Below, piece after piece: positions 43,286 to 51,028 of a stretch of 64,000 nt of DNA. Origin of the DNA: Nitrospirota bacterium (lineage in GTDB: Bacteria > Nitrospirota > Thermodesulfovibrionia > Thermodesulfovibrionales > UBA1546); the NCBI GenBank assembly GCA_016195565.1, contig JACPZK010000017.1, positions 1 to 64,000 on the forward strand, written 5' to 3'. The first letter of the stretch is position 1, and each line of letters begins with the position of its first letter. The notes under the pieces are model-generated. The model was not told where the DNA came from. It worked only from the letters and a program-made list of their open reading frames with translations, and did no database searches. A program made the translations under genes and the position numbers.

Positions 43286-44263
43286 GGGTCAGGCTTTCTT
43301 TTGTGCATTTAACATCCTGATGCGCTCATGCAATGCCTGACACTCATCCTCCGTAGCGTTTTTAGACAGTTTCGATAAAATCGATATGTCTCTTTTTAAA
43401 AGCCCTGTCAACTCCGTCATAGTATATCCCATTTCTCGCGCTACTGCCACGAGGACGCTTCTCGTAATCCTCAGAGCCTTGCTTCTCCTCCTTGAAACTA
43501 TAGTCGCCTTGTCAATCCCGGTTTCTTCTTCTACCATTCTTATTAATCGCTCCATAGAAATCTTTCTCAATGGTTGAGCGCTACGCTTCAGTCTCCGCTC
43601 CACAGCTTCTATAAATTCATCATTACCCACTATCTGCTGATCAACTACTTGATAAATGCCCTTTTTATCGCTTGCTGCCTCTTCGCCCATGAAATCACCA
43701 TAAAGTTTTCTTGCCGTCTGTAACGTACCGGAAAACAGCCGTAATACTTGCGTAGTAGTAACAAGTCCGGAACCTCCTGCCACATAATCCCTATGGCTGC
43801 TCCATCTGTAGGCATCAATATTCTTAACTATTCCGGCGCGTACTGGATTCATGTGGATATATCGAATAAGCGCCAAAAGGTAAGCATCCTTATCGCAAAG
43901 ATATGATTTGTATCTTCCTTGGAAAAGATGTCCCACCTTGCCGTATTTCTTATTGAAGTACTGCGTATACGTGAAGTTAAGCATCTGCATGATGCGTAAT
44001 ACCGGAGCTTTAGGCGTCTCCATGAGGAGATGGACATGGTTGTCCATGAGGACATAAGCATAGAGTTCAAAAGCGCAGCGTTGTTTATAAATTTTCAGTT
44101 TTTCGAGATAGGTGAGCCGGTCATTGTCGTCTAAGAAAATATCCTGCCGCTGGTTGCCTCTGACAATGAGGTGATAGAAAGCGCCTTCATATTGTATGCG
44201 AGGTTTCCGTGCCATCTTGCTGAAAATTATATCATTTTAAATGCACAAAAGAAAGCCTGACCC
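43286..44263. mobile_element. 978-bp unit with perfect 26-bp terminal inverted repeats around a REP-type transposase
   Basis: Bases 43286-43311 are the exact complement of 44238-44263 (core GGTCAGGCTTTCTTTTGTGC). The transposase stop codon lies inside the left repeat. The right repeat ends 23 nt before the start codon. HUH Y1 elements normally have hairpin ends, not long terminal inverted repeats. Confidence 0.8.
43289..44215 (-). CDS. REP-associated tyrosine transposase (Y1, HUH) with DnaA-like C-terminal domain
   Basis: 308 residues, about 60 percent alike by eye to the 41-kb copy over the first 160 residues. LMDNHVHLLMETP has the HUH pair, FTYTQYFNKKYGKVGHLFQGRYKSYL the Tyr helix. The C-terminal half (VEEETGIDKATIVSRRRSKALRITRSV...MTELTGLLKRDISILSKLSK) is the DnaA-like helix-turn-helix. 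It has a normal ending (MLNAQKKA), which shows what the other copy lost. Confidence 0.9.
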   Translation of the reverse strand: MARKPRIQYEGAFYHLIVRGNQRQDIFLDDNDRLTYLEKLKIYKQRCAFELYAYVLMDNHVHLLMETPKAPVLRIMQMLNFTYTQYFNKKYGKVGHLFQGRYKSYLCDKDAYLLALIRYIHMNPVRAGIVKNIDAYRWSSHRDYVAGGSGLVTTTQVLRLFSGTLQTARKLYGDFMGEEAASDKKGIYQVVDQQIVGNDEFIEAVERRLKRSAQPLRKISMERLIRMVEEETGIDKATIVSRRRSKALRITRSVLVAVAREMGYTMTELTGLLKRDISILSKLSKNATEDECQALHERIRMLNAQKKA

Positions 44264-44445
44264 CACAGCCCCCCAAAAGAATATCTAATTGTCTTGTCGA
44301 TTAGAAAAATTCGGATTATCCCTGTTTCGCTTTTGTAGAGCACTAAGTCTTGCAGGGTTTAATCCTCTATTTCTAACAGGGTTTACAGAATTAAAGACGT
44401 TATGTTATCCTTTAACTTACCAAAAAACAGGAAGGTGGTGAGTTA

Positions 44446-44715
44446 ATGCCTCTCAATAAAGAAAAGAAACAGACGATTATGGAACAGTACAAAGTTCACG
44501 AAAAGGATACCGGCTCTCCGGAAGTTCAGCTGGCTATTCTGAGTGAGAGGATAAATTATCTTACAGAACATTTCAGAACCCACAAAAGCGACCACCATTC
44601 ACGCTGCGGGCTTCTTAAACTTGTCAGTCAGAGGAGAAAGCTGCTTGATTATCTGAAGGCCTCAAGCAAGGAACGATACGCGAAGGTGATTGAGCGGTTA
44701 GGGCTTAGAAAATAG
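44446..44715 (+). CDS. rpsO: 30S ribosomal protein S15
   Basis: 89 residues, the standard length. [35 protein letters not shown] and [20 protein letters not shown] are the S15 signature regions. A strong AGGAAGGTGG site precedes the ATG. The upstream stretch 44264-44445 shows a half-site like the murF/ftsA palindrome (ATTTCTAACAGGG, 44369-44381) and no clear promoter. Followed by pnp, the usual rpsO-pnp pair. Confidence 0.96.
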   Translation: MPLNKEKKQTIMEQYKVHEKDTGSPEVQLAILSERINYLTEHFRTHKSDHHSRCGLLKLVSQRRKLLDYLKASSKERYAKVIERLGLRK

Positions 44716-44729
44716 AAAAGAGAGGATAG

Positions 44730-46823
44730 ATGACTACATTTGAGATTGAGATTAAAGGAAAGAAGCTGATTATTGAAACAGGTGAGATTGCAAAGCAGTC
44801 GGATGGATCGGTTGTTTTAAGGTATGGTGATACGGTAGTGCTTGCGACGGCAGTCGCAGCAAAAAACGCAAGAGAAGGACTTGATTTTTTCCCCCTTACT
44901 ATAGATTATCAGGAGAAGGCTTATTCTGCAGGAAAGATTCCCGGAGGATTTTTTAAGAGGGAAGGCAGGCCGAGCGAAAAGGAAGTTCTTACCTCCCGTC
45001 TTATAGACCGTCCTATACGTCCATTGTTTCCTAAAGGGTTTTCTTGTGAAACTCAGGGGATTGTTTCTGTTCTTTCATACGGCGATGAGAATGTATCCGA
45101 TGTCTTCGGAATAACCGGCATGTCTGCTGCGCTGATGATTTCCGATATCCCGTTTGGCGGGCCTGTCGCTGCTGTTAGAGTCGGGAGGATTAACGGAGAT
45201 TTCATTATAAATCCGGATTTATCGGAATTAGAGAAACTTGACATGAACCTGGTTGTCGCGGGAACCAAAGATTCTGTTCTGATGGTTGAGGGAGCAACAT
45301 CTGAGGTTTCAGAGGAAGCGCTTCTTAAGGCGATAGATTATGCTCATGCAGAGATTAAACGCATTGCTGCAGTGCAGATAGACCTCAGGAATGCTGTTGG
45401 TAAGGAGAAACGCGTGGTAACTCCTCCTGTGGTTGATGAAGAGCTGAGGGCTAAAGTAAAGGAACATGTGATTGAAAGGATGAAAGAAGCGGTAAAAATA
45501 CCGGGCAAGCTGGTGAGGCAGGATACACTGGACCTGATTCTGGATGAAACTGTAAAGCATTTCAATACGCCTGAGAAAAATATGAGCAAAGATATAGCCG
45601 ACGCTTTTTTTAAACTTGAAAAAGACCTTGTAAGAAGGATGATTATAGAAAAGGGGATACGGTCTGACGGAAGAAAACCCGATGAGATAAGGCATATAAG
45701 TTCAAGGGTGGGACTGCTTCCGAGGGCTCACGGCTCTGCACTCTTTGTGAGGGGCGAGACACAGGCGCTTGTTGTGGCAACGCTTGGCACCGCTGATGAT
45801 GAACAGAAGATTGACTCGCTTGAGGGAGAGAGCTATAAGACATTTATACTCCATTATAATTTTCCTCCTTTCAGCGTTGGAGAGGTAAAGCCGCTGCGTT
45901 CACCGGGAAGGCGTGAGATAGGACATGGAGTTCTCGCAGAAAGGGCGCTTAAGTCTGTAATCCCTTCTAAGGAAGTATTCCCTTATACAATAAGAATCGT
46001 TTCAGACATCCTTGAATCAAACGGCTCGTCTTCAATGGCGACAGTATGCGGCGGCACGCTGGCGCTTATGGATGCAGGCGTTCCGATAAAGGCTCTGGTT
46101 GCAGGCATTGCAATGGGATTGGTGCAGGAAGGCGACAAAAATATTGTTCTTACGGATATTCTGGGGCTGGAAGACCATCTCGGCGATATGGATTTCAAGG
46201 TTACAGGAACAGAGAACGGCATTACGGCATTTCAGCTTGATGTGAAGACAGGCGGTATAAATTACTCTATCATGGAGAAGGCGCTTGAGCAGGCAAAACA
46301 GGGAAGGCTCTTTATCCTCTCGAAAATAAAAGAGGCAATATCGGCACCGAGAGAACAACTCTCTCCTCATGCGCCGAGGATATATACAATGCAGATAAAA
46401 CAAGAAAAGATAAGGGATGTCATCGGCACAGGCGGGAAGGTGATAAGGGGAATAATAGAGCAGACAGGGGTTAAGATAAACATTGATGATGCAGGCGTGA
46501 TAAACATTGCATCTGCTGATGAAACATCAGCCCAGAAGGCGATAGAGATAATCAACGGAATTATTGCGGAGGCGGAAATTGGAAGGATATATATCGGGAA
46601 GGTAAAGCGCATTGTCGATTTTGGAGCATTTGTAGAGATAATGCCGGGCACCGAAGGCCTTCTCCACATATCGCAGATAGACTTCAAGAGAATAGATAAG
46701 GTCACTGATGTGCTCAAAGAGGGAGAAGAAGTCCTTGTAAAGGTCTTGGAAGCAGACAGAACCGGCAAAATCCGTCTTAGCAGGAAAGAGGCTATGCGGG
46801 AGAAGGATGCCGTAAAGGAATAG
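44730..46823 (+). CDS. pnp: Polyribonucleotide nucleotidyltransferase
   Basis: A 3'-5' phosphorolytic exoribonuclease of the RNA degradosome. Two RNase PH domains (about 10-140 and 315-550) with KREGRPSEKEVLTSRLIDRPIRPLF and RREIGHGVLAERAL are followed by a KH domain (IRDVIGTGGKVIRGI, about 560-620) and an S1 domain (IYIGKVKRIVDFGAFVEIMPGTEGLLHISQ). 697 residues. 14 nt after rpsO. A 137-nt foldback follows. Confidence 0.96.
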   Translation: MTTFEIEIKGKKLIIETGEIAKQSDGSVVLRYGDTVVLATAVAAKNAREGLDFFPLTIDYQEKAYSAGKIPGGFFKREGRPSEKEVLTSRLIDRPIRPLFPKGFSCETQGIVSVLSYGDENVSDVFGITGMSAALMISDIPFGGPVAAVRVGRINGDFIINPDLSELEKLDMNLVVAGTKDSVLMVEGATSEVSEEALLKAIDYAHAEIKRIAAVQIDLRNAVGKEKRVVTPPVVDEELRAKVKEHVIERMKEAVKIPGKLVRQDTLDLILDETVKHFNTPEKNMSKDIADAFFKLEKDLVRRMIIEKGIRSDGRKPDEIRHISSRVGLLPRAHGSALFVRGETQALVVATLGTADDEQKIDSLEGESYKTFILHYNFPPFSVGEVKPLRSPGRREIGHGVLAERALKSVIPSKEVFPYTIRIVSDILESNGSSSMATVCGGTLALMDAGVPIKALVAGIAMGLVQEGDKNIVLTDILGLEDHLGDMDFKVTGTENGITAFQLDVKTGGINYSIMEKALEQAKQGRLFILSKIKEAISAPREQLSPHAPRIYTMQIKQEKIRDVIGTGGKVIRGIIEQTGVKINIDDAGVINIASADETSAQKAIEIINGIIAEAEIGRIYIGKVKRIVDFGAFVEIMPGTEGLLHISQIDFKRIDKVTDVLKEGEEVLVKVLEADRTGKIRLSRKEAMREKDAVKE

Positions 46824-46833
46824 GGTTCAGTTT

Positions 46834-46970
46834 AAAGACAGGGCATAGTATTCTCGCTCATTCTCGCCCCGATAGTATCGGGGCTCCGAGGATTTTGCCT
46901 CATGATTTTTATATAGCTTACTGTAGGACTATCGGCAAAATAAGCCGCTCGGACACCATGCCCTATCTTT
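46834..46970 (+). repeat. 137-nt foldback element, copy B (between pnp and the M16 protease)
   Basis: Outer stem AAAGACAGGGCAT (46834-46846) with ATGCCCTATCTTT (46958-46970). Hairpin GCCCCGAT-AGT-ATCGGGGC (46866-46884). Long-range stem ATTTTGCC (46892-46899) with GGCAAAAT (46934-46941). It matches copy A in length, order of stems and direction relative to transcription. GGGCAT/ATGCCC here replaces GGACAT/ATGTCC there, a compensatory change. Confidence 0.87.
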
Positions 46971-47045
46971 TATTCTACTATCAAAAATTGCTCTGAAGCG
47001 AACAAGCCATTACTTATTGTCCATTGTGCCTAAAGAAAGGACATT

Positions 47046-48293
47046 ATGTTTAAAAAAACGTATCTTGAAAATGGCATACCGGTAGTTATGGAACAGGTCA
47101 AGGATGTCCGTTCTGTTGCCCTCGGCGTATGGGTTAAGGTCGGCTCCAGGAACGAACTGCCTGAGAAAAACGGCATATCTCATTTCCTTGAACACATGTT
47201 TTTTAAAGGCACGCAGAAACGTTCTGCAAGAGATATCGCCGTTGACACTGATTCGATGGGAGGCGACCTGAATGCATTTACCTCGCGGGAAAGCACAACA
47301 TTCTATATCAAAGTCCTTGATGAATATTTTGATAAGGGCATAGAACTCCTGTCTGATATATTCATTCACTCTACGTTCCCGGAAGAAGATATTGAGAAAG
47401 AAAAGGGGATTATCAAAGAAGAGATAAAGATGGTTGAGGATACGCCTGACGACTACATATATGACCTCTTCAACCAGACAATATGGGGCAGTGCAGGCAT
47501 AGGGCAGCCCATACTCGGCAGGAGAGAGACGATTAAATCGTTCATAAGGGAAGACCTTGTCAGCCACACAAAAAAACATTACGGGACAAAGGGCATTGTT
47601 ATATCATGCGCAGGAAATTTTGAAACAGACAGGCTTCTTGATGCGCTGAATCATAATTTTAGTTCTCTCAGGAAAGGGTCAGAGCCAGACAAGGAACTGC
47701 AGCCTCTGTTTAGCAGCAAGCTCAGAGTTCACAGCAAAGAGCTCTCTGAAGTTCATCTGTGTCTCGGCGTTGAAGGCATGCCGCAGGCAAGCAAAGACAG
47801 GTATGTATTGTTCATTCTGAATACAATTCTCGGCGGAGGCGTCAGTTCACGGCTTTTCCATGAGATAAGGGAGAAAAGAGGGCTTGCGTATTCTGTTTAT
47901 TCATATATATCATCATACGCTGATACAGGGGTATTGGCTGTCTATGCGGGAACAGGGAAAAAGAAAGTATTGCAGGTGATAGAGCTTGTGCTGAAAGAAC
48001 TTAGAGGTTTGGCAGACATGCTTTCGGATGTTGATGTAGAAAGGGCAAAGGCTCAGCTTAAGGGCAATCTTATCCTCGGCCTTGAATCAACGAGCAGCAG
48101 GATGCAGAATATTGCACGGCAGGAGATGTATTACGGCAGGTATTACTCGCCTTCGGAAATAATAAAAGAGATAAATTCCATAAGCCTCGCACAGGTTAAA
48201 GAACTCGCGGAGAAACTGACAAGCGGGAGTGAGATTGCGCTTACAGCGCTGGGGCCTGTCAGCGAAAATGACTTTAAGGGGATAGTGGGTTAA
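47046..48293 (+). CDS. M16 family zinc peptidase (processing-peptidase-like)
   Basis: 415 residues. Inverted zinc motif HFLEH at 46-50 (GISHFLEHMFFKGT) with the distal Glu expected in the EEIKMVEDTPDD region. The C-terminal half has the ILGGGVSSRLFHEIREKRGLAYSVYS segment typical of M16B enzymes. This family includes mitochondrial processing peptidase relatives and bacterial YmxG/PqqL-like proteins, and is often next to pnp. Its cellular substrate is unknown. No signal peptide. Confidence 0.9.
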   Translation: MFKKTYLENGIPVVMEQVKDVRSVALGVWVKVGSRNELPEKNGISHFLEHMFFKGTQKRSARDIAVDTDSMGGDLNAFTSRESTTFYIKVLDEYFDKGIELLSDIFIHSTFPEEDIEKEKGIIKEEIKMVEDTPDDYIYDLFNQTIWGSAGIGQPILGRRETIKSFIREDLVSHTKKHYGTKGIVISCAGNFETDRLLDALNHNFSSLRKGSEPDKELQPLFSSKLRVHSKELSEVHLCLGVEGMPQASKDRYVLFILNTILGGGVSSRLFHEIREKRGLAYSVYSYISSYADTGVLAVYAGTGKKKVLQVIELVLKELRGLADMLSDVDVERAKAQLKGNLILGLESTSSRMQNIARQEMYYGRYYSPSEIIKEINSISLAQVKELAEKLTSGSEIALTALGPVSENDFKGIVG

Positions 48294-48328
48294 AGAAATA
48301 ATTCATATATGAAAAAGCAGGTTAAACA

Positions 48329-49096
48329 GTGAAGTTTCTTGCAGCAGGACAATCAGACAAGGGTGTTTCAAGGCAAAACAATGAGGATAATTTTTGCGTT
48401 GACGATGATTTGCGCCTTTTTATTGTTGCAGACGGCATGGGCGGGGCTGCGGCAGGAGAGGTTGCAAGCAGGATGGCAGTTGAGACAATAAGGGATCATG
48501 TTAAGCGCTCGTCTGCAGGGAATGAACCTTTTATTGGTGATTATGATAGAAGTTTTTCTGACGCATCAAACAGGATTGCCTCAGGCATAAGGCTCGCCAA
48601 TCAGGCGATATATGAGGCATCACAGAGCAATGTTAAATGGCGCGGCATGGGAACGACAATTGCCGCTGCCTTGCTTGACGGCAGTAAAATGAGCATAGCG
48701 CACGCAGGCGACAGCAGGGTTTATCTTATCAGGACAAGTTCAATTATCCAGCTTACTGACGACCATTCAATAGTGTCTGAGCAGGTAAAAAGCGGACTGC
48801 TCACAAAAGAAGAGGCAGAAGGTTCAGAGGCAAGAAATATCATTACAAGGGCTCTCGGCAGCGCTTCGTCTGTGGAAGTTGACCTTGACGAAATAGACCT
48901 TATGGATGGCGACAGGGTTGTCCTGTGCAGTGACGGGCTTACAACTATGGTTTCTGACAATGTTATCCTTTCTACAGTTGCTGTTTCTGATGAACCTGAC
49001 AGAGTATGCAGCGCACTTATTGATATTGCCAATAAAAACGGCGGTAAGGATAATATAACTGTGGCGCTTATATATTTGTTTGCCGATGGCTCATAG
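48329..49096 (+). CDS. PP2C-family Ser/Thr phosphatase
   Basis: 255 residues starting at GTG 48329. Mn/Mg-binding Asp motifs are visible: SRQNNEDNF, VADGMGGAAAGEVAS, AHAGDSRVYLI, SDGLTTM and GGKDNITVALI. It is cytoplasmic, without a membrane segment. It resembles Stp/PrpC, which oppose Hanks-type kinases; no active kinase gene is in the window, only the degenerate lobe at 36 kb. It is followed by a vestigial FHA-like fragment in the same frame. Confidence 0.92.
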   Translation: MKFLAAGQSDKGVSRQNNEDNFCVDDDLRLFIVADGMGGAAAGEVASRMAVETIRDHVKRSSAGNEPFIGDYDRSFSDASNRIASGIRLANQAIYEASQSNVKWRGMGTTIAAALLDGSKMSIAHAGDSRVYLIRTSSIIQLTDDHSIVSEQVKSGLLTKEEAEGSEARNIITRALGSASSVEVDLDEIDLMDGDRVVLCSDGLTTMVSDNVILSTVAVSDEPDRVCSALIDIANKNGGKDNITVALIYLFADGS

Positions 49097-49105
49097 AGAA
49101 GATAA

Positions 49106-49225
49106 AACTTTATCAGTCCCTCTGAAAGCAGTAAGAAGCTTAAGATTAACGGCGCTCCGGCAGAGGGGCGACATGAACTGAAAGACGGCGATATAGTTGA
49201 TGTGGCAAAGATAGTTTTACATTAA
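49106..49225 (+). pseudogene. Vestigial FHA-like C-terminal fragment after the phosphatase gene
   Basis: In the phosphatase frame, after stops at 49094-49096 and 49103-49105, the sequence reads SSSKKLKINGAPAEGRHELK, then DGDIVDVAKIVLH, and stops at 49223. 'NG...(H)ELKDGDIVDV' is the pattern of the last strands of an FHA phosphopeptide-binding domain. The upstream strands and a start codon are gone. It is probably a remnant of a deleted FHA gene or domain partner of the PP2C phosphatase. Confidence 0.4.
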
Positions 49226-49264
49226 AGAATAGAGATTACACTTAAGTTGGACGAGAATGGAAAA

Positions 49265-49471
49265 ATGGAAAATAGGATAAAGAAACTAATATTAAAAAGA
49301 ACTGTTTTCTGGATAATATCAAGTCTGATTTTTTCTTTGATAATATACGTCCTTTCTGGAAGCATATCTGTTGCTCTCATAGTTGGATTTGCATTCTTTT
49401 TTTACTCTCTGAGCGCAATATACATTTATTATCAATATATTAGTCGCGAAGTCGAAAATAAAGAAATGTAA
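49265..49471 (+). CDS. Small two-helix membrane protein (DUF2061-like)
   Basis: 68 residues from ATG 49265 (a TTG at 49247 is an alternative). RTVFWIISSLIFSLIIYVLSGS and ISVALIVGFAFFFYSLSAIYIYY form two membrane helices with a short Gly/Ser turn, followed by a charged tail. The pattern resembles DUF2061 proteins. No function is known. It stands alone. Confidence 0.5.
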   Translation: MENRIKKLILKRTVFWIISSLIFSLIIYVLSGSISVALIVGFAFFFYSLSAIYIYYQYISREVENKEM

Positions 49472-49501
49472 GCAAATTCATAATGCCTAATTCCATGGTC
49501 T

Positions 49502-49515
49502 AATTCAGGGGACAC
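49502..49515. repeat. Possible REP fossil (AATTCAGGGGACAC)
   Basis: The complement GTGTCCCCTGAATT matches, with one change, GTGTCCCCAGAATT in both 59-bp direct repeats (41072-41085, 42228-42241). No transposase gene lies beside it. The rest of 49472-49656 shows nothing else I can support. Confidence 0.4.
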
Positions 49516-49656
49516 CATATTTAATTCTTGCGTGAATGCTTCAAGGAACGTAACATAGCTGCGCGGCAAGAATAGCTCATGTCGTAGCTCCGGAAATTCT
49601 ACACCACATAACCCAGCGAGGGAATAGCAGGCAAAAAACAAGAAATGGGGTTAAAT

Positions 49657-49917
49657 TTACACCTCTACCAGCTCTACCTTTACATCATATCCCAGTTTGT
49701 GCAGGTAGTCATAACAATCGTCCCATGTAAGACCGAACTCGCGGACATCTGCAAGTCCTATGCGGGCAAGAATGTCTCTAATAAGTTCAAAGCTGCTGCT
49801 TTCAAAGTCAGCTTCCCTCATCATATCCTCCGCCCAAGTAACAATGCCTGATATGTCTATTCCCCTGTTTATGTATTTTATAAGCATTTCTGCAAGTATC
49901 TTTCTCGTTAAAACCAT
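49657..49917 (-). CDS. Small hypothetical protein, second gene of a pair
   Basis: 86 residues, mostly helical, acidic: MVLTRKILAEMLIKYINRGI...LARIGLADVREFGLTWDDCYDYLHKLGYDVKVELVEV. I do not recognise a named family. It starts two nt after the stop of the 84-residue gene, so the two are cotranscribed. Size, tight spacing and isolation resemble a toxin-antitoxin or immunity pair, but no toxin signature is visible. Confidence 0.6.
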   Translation of the reverse strand: MVLTRKILAEMLIKYINRGIDISGIVTWAEDMMREADFESSSFELIRDILARIGLADVREFGLTWDDCYDYLHKLGYDVKVELVEV

Positions 49918-49919
49918 CG

Positions 49920-50174
49920 TTATCCCTCCTTTATTTTCCTATGGCCTTTGTCCACAGGAAATTTTTCATGGATTTCTATTAAATTGCCATTACCGTCATA
50001 TATCTCCTGATAAAACTTAACTGTTTCTTCCATGGAATCTACTTCTTTAACATATCTCGCTTTCCACCCATGTTTTCCGGTTACTTCAAGCCAATATCTT
50101 CTGCCACCATTAGGTAATATTCCCCAGTTTGGAAACTTCTTTTCATTTAATCTTCGCTTATCTTCAATGGGCAT
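49920..50174 (-). CDS. Small hypothetical protein, first gene of a pair
   Basis: 84 residues: PNWGILPNGGRRYWLEVTG, then KHGWKARYVKEVD, FYQEIYDGNGNLIEIHEKFPVDKGHRK. The sheet-rich pattern with aromatic and GNG turns suggests a small beta-rich fold. Not assigned to a named family. Its upstream spacer is shared with the divergent iscR gene. Confidence 0.6.
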   Translation of the reverse strand: MPIEDKRRLNEKKFPNWGILPNGGRRYWLEVTGKHGWKARYVKEVDSMEETVKFYQEIYDGNGNLIEIHEKFPVDKGHRKIKEG

Positions 50175-50280
50175 TTAACTAAGTATAACATAAGAAAAGT
50201 GAAGTTTAGCATGACAGATGCCGCCGTTTTAATTGTTATTTTTATGACATTAGCATCTTGCAACGACAAAGCCTTTTCTA

Positions 50281-50305
50281 ATACTTGACAATTTTACTAA
50301 GGTAT
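50281..50305 (+). promoter_or_regulatory. IscR type-1-like operator overlapping the iscR promoter
   Basis: The 25-bp sequence starts ATACTTGACAAT and ends TTACTAAGGTAT. It follows the type-1 IscR pattern ATA-S-YY-GACT...AGTC-RR-S-TAT, with GACA and ACTA as departures from the consensus inner half-sites. TTGACA at 50285-50290 with TAAGAT at 50308-50313 (17-bp spacer) is a matching promoter, so bound IscR would block it. Confidence 0.65.
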
Positions 50306-50319
50306 TTTAAGATTTTCTT

Positions 50320-50769
50320 ATGCTGAGGTTATCCAGAAAGGGACAGTATGGGGTGAGGGCGATGTTTGAAATAGCGAGAGGGCATGGCAATAAACCTGTT
50401 CCCATAAAAGAGATAGCTGAGAGACAGGCTGTTTCTGTCGCCTATCTTGAGCAGATACTTAATAAACTTAAAAATGGGGGGCTTATACGGAGCGTTAAAG
50501 GGCCGGGCGGCGGTTACGTGTTAAGCAAGAAACCTGAAGACGTAAGCATCAGCGCTATCCTTAATGAACTTGAAGGCCCGGTAGCCATAACTTCCTGTCT
50601 TGACCCTGAGGAGGGATGCGTGCGGGTTGATGGATGCGTAACGTATATGCTTTGGAAATCCCTTGGCGAGAAGATAGATGCCTTTCTCAGGACTGTCACA
50701 TTGAAGGACTTAATTACAGGAACGCTTTTTAAGAAGAATTTAAAGTTAAAAATTAAAAGTCAAAAGTGA
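50320..50769 (+). CDS. iscR: Rrf2-family Fe-S regulator IscR
   Basis: A winged-helix Rrf2 repressor that senses Fe-S status. MLRLSRKGQYGVRAMFEIARGHG and QAVSVAYLEQILNKLKNGGLIRSVKGPGGGYVL are typical. Three cysteines (93, 100, 106) in SCLDPEEGCVRVDGC match the IscR cluster ligands. 149 residues; the tail (KKNLKLKIKSQK) comes from an AGTTAAA-type repeat. It heads the operon with the tusA-like, iscS-like and iscU genes. The upstream site suggests autoregulation. Confidence 0.9.
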   Translation: MLRLSRKGQYGVRAMFEIARGHGNKPVPIKEIAERQAVSVAYLEQILNKLKNGGLIRSVKGPGGGYVLSKKPEDVSISAILNELEGPVAITSCLDPEEGCVRVDGCVTYMLWKSLGEKIDAFLRTVTLKDLITGTLFKKNLKLKIKSQK

Positions 50770-50770
50770 T

Positions 50771-51028
50771 ATGAAGTTTGTAGAGAACGTTAAGGCGGAT
50801 GTAACAACAGACATAGTTTATATGATGTGTCCGATGCATCTGCTTAAACTTGAGGAAAAAATCAGGGAACTGGATGACGGGCAGATACTGGAGATAATGA
50901 CTGATTATGACGGTGCGCTTGAAGATATTCCCGGCTGGTGTGAAAAAACGGGAAATGAATTTTTAGGGATGAGTGAGACAGAAGATTTTTATAAATTTTA
51001 TATCAGGAAGAAGGTGAAGCGAAAATGA
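50771..51028 (+). CDS. TusA-family sulfur carrier protein
   Basis: 85 residues with Cys20 in MMCPMHLLKLEEKIRELDDGQ, equivalent to the CPxP active site of TusA-like proteins (here CPMH). The two-layer alpha/beta pattern and the end EDFYKFYIRKK fit. These proteins accept persulfide sulfur from cysteine desulfurases. Its place directly before the IscS-like gene (ATGA overlap) suggests it takes sulfur from, or delivers it to, that protein. The partner is inference. Confidence 0.8.
   Translation: MKFVENVKADVTTDIVYMMCPMHLLKLEEKIRELDDGQILEIMTDYDGALEDIPGWCEKTGNEFLGMSETEDFYKFYIRKKVKRK

Noticed and set aside
49432-49641. 69-residue minus-strand frame (FPELRHELFLPRSYV...)
   Set aside because: It has no start context and overlaps the small membrane protein gene and a REP-like sequence. 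It may be a fossil, but it is unsupported.
50211-50288. 25-residue frame with a lipobox-like LASC upstream of iscR
   Set aside because: It overlaps the iscR operator and -35 region and has no ribosome site. Probably chance.
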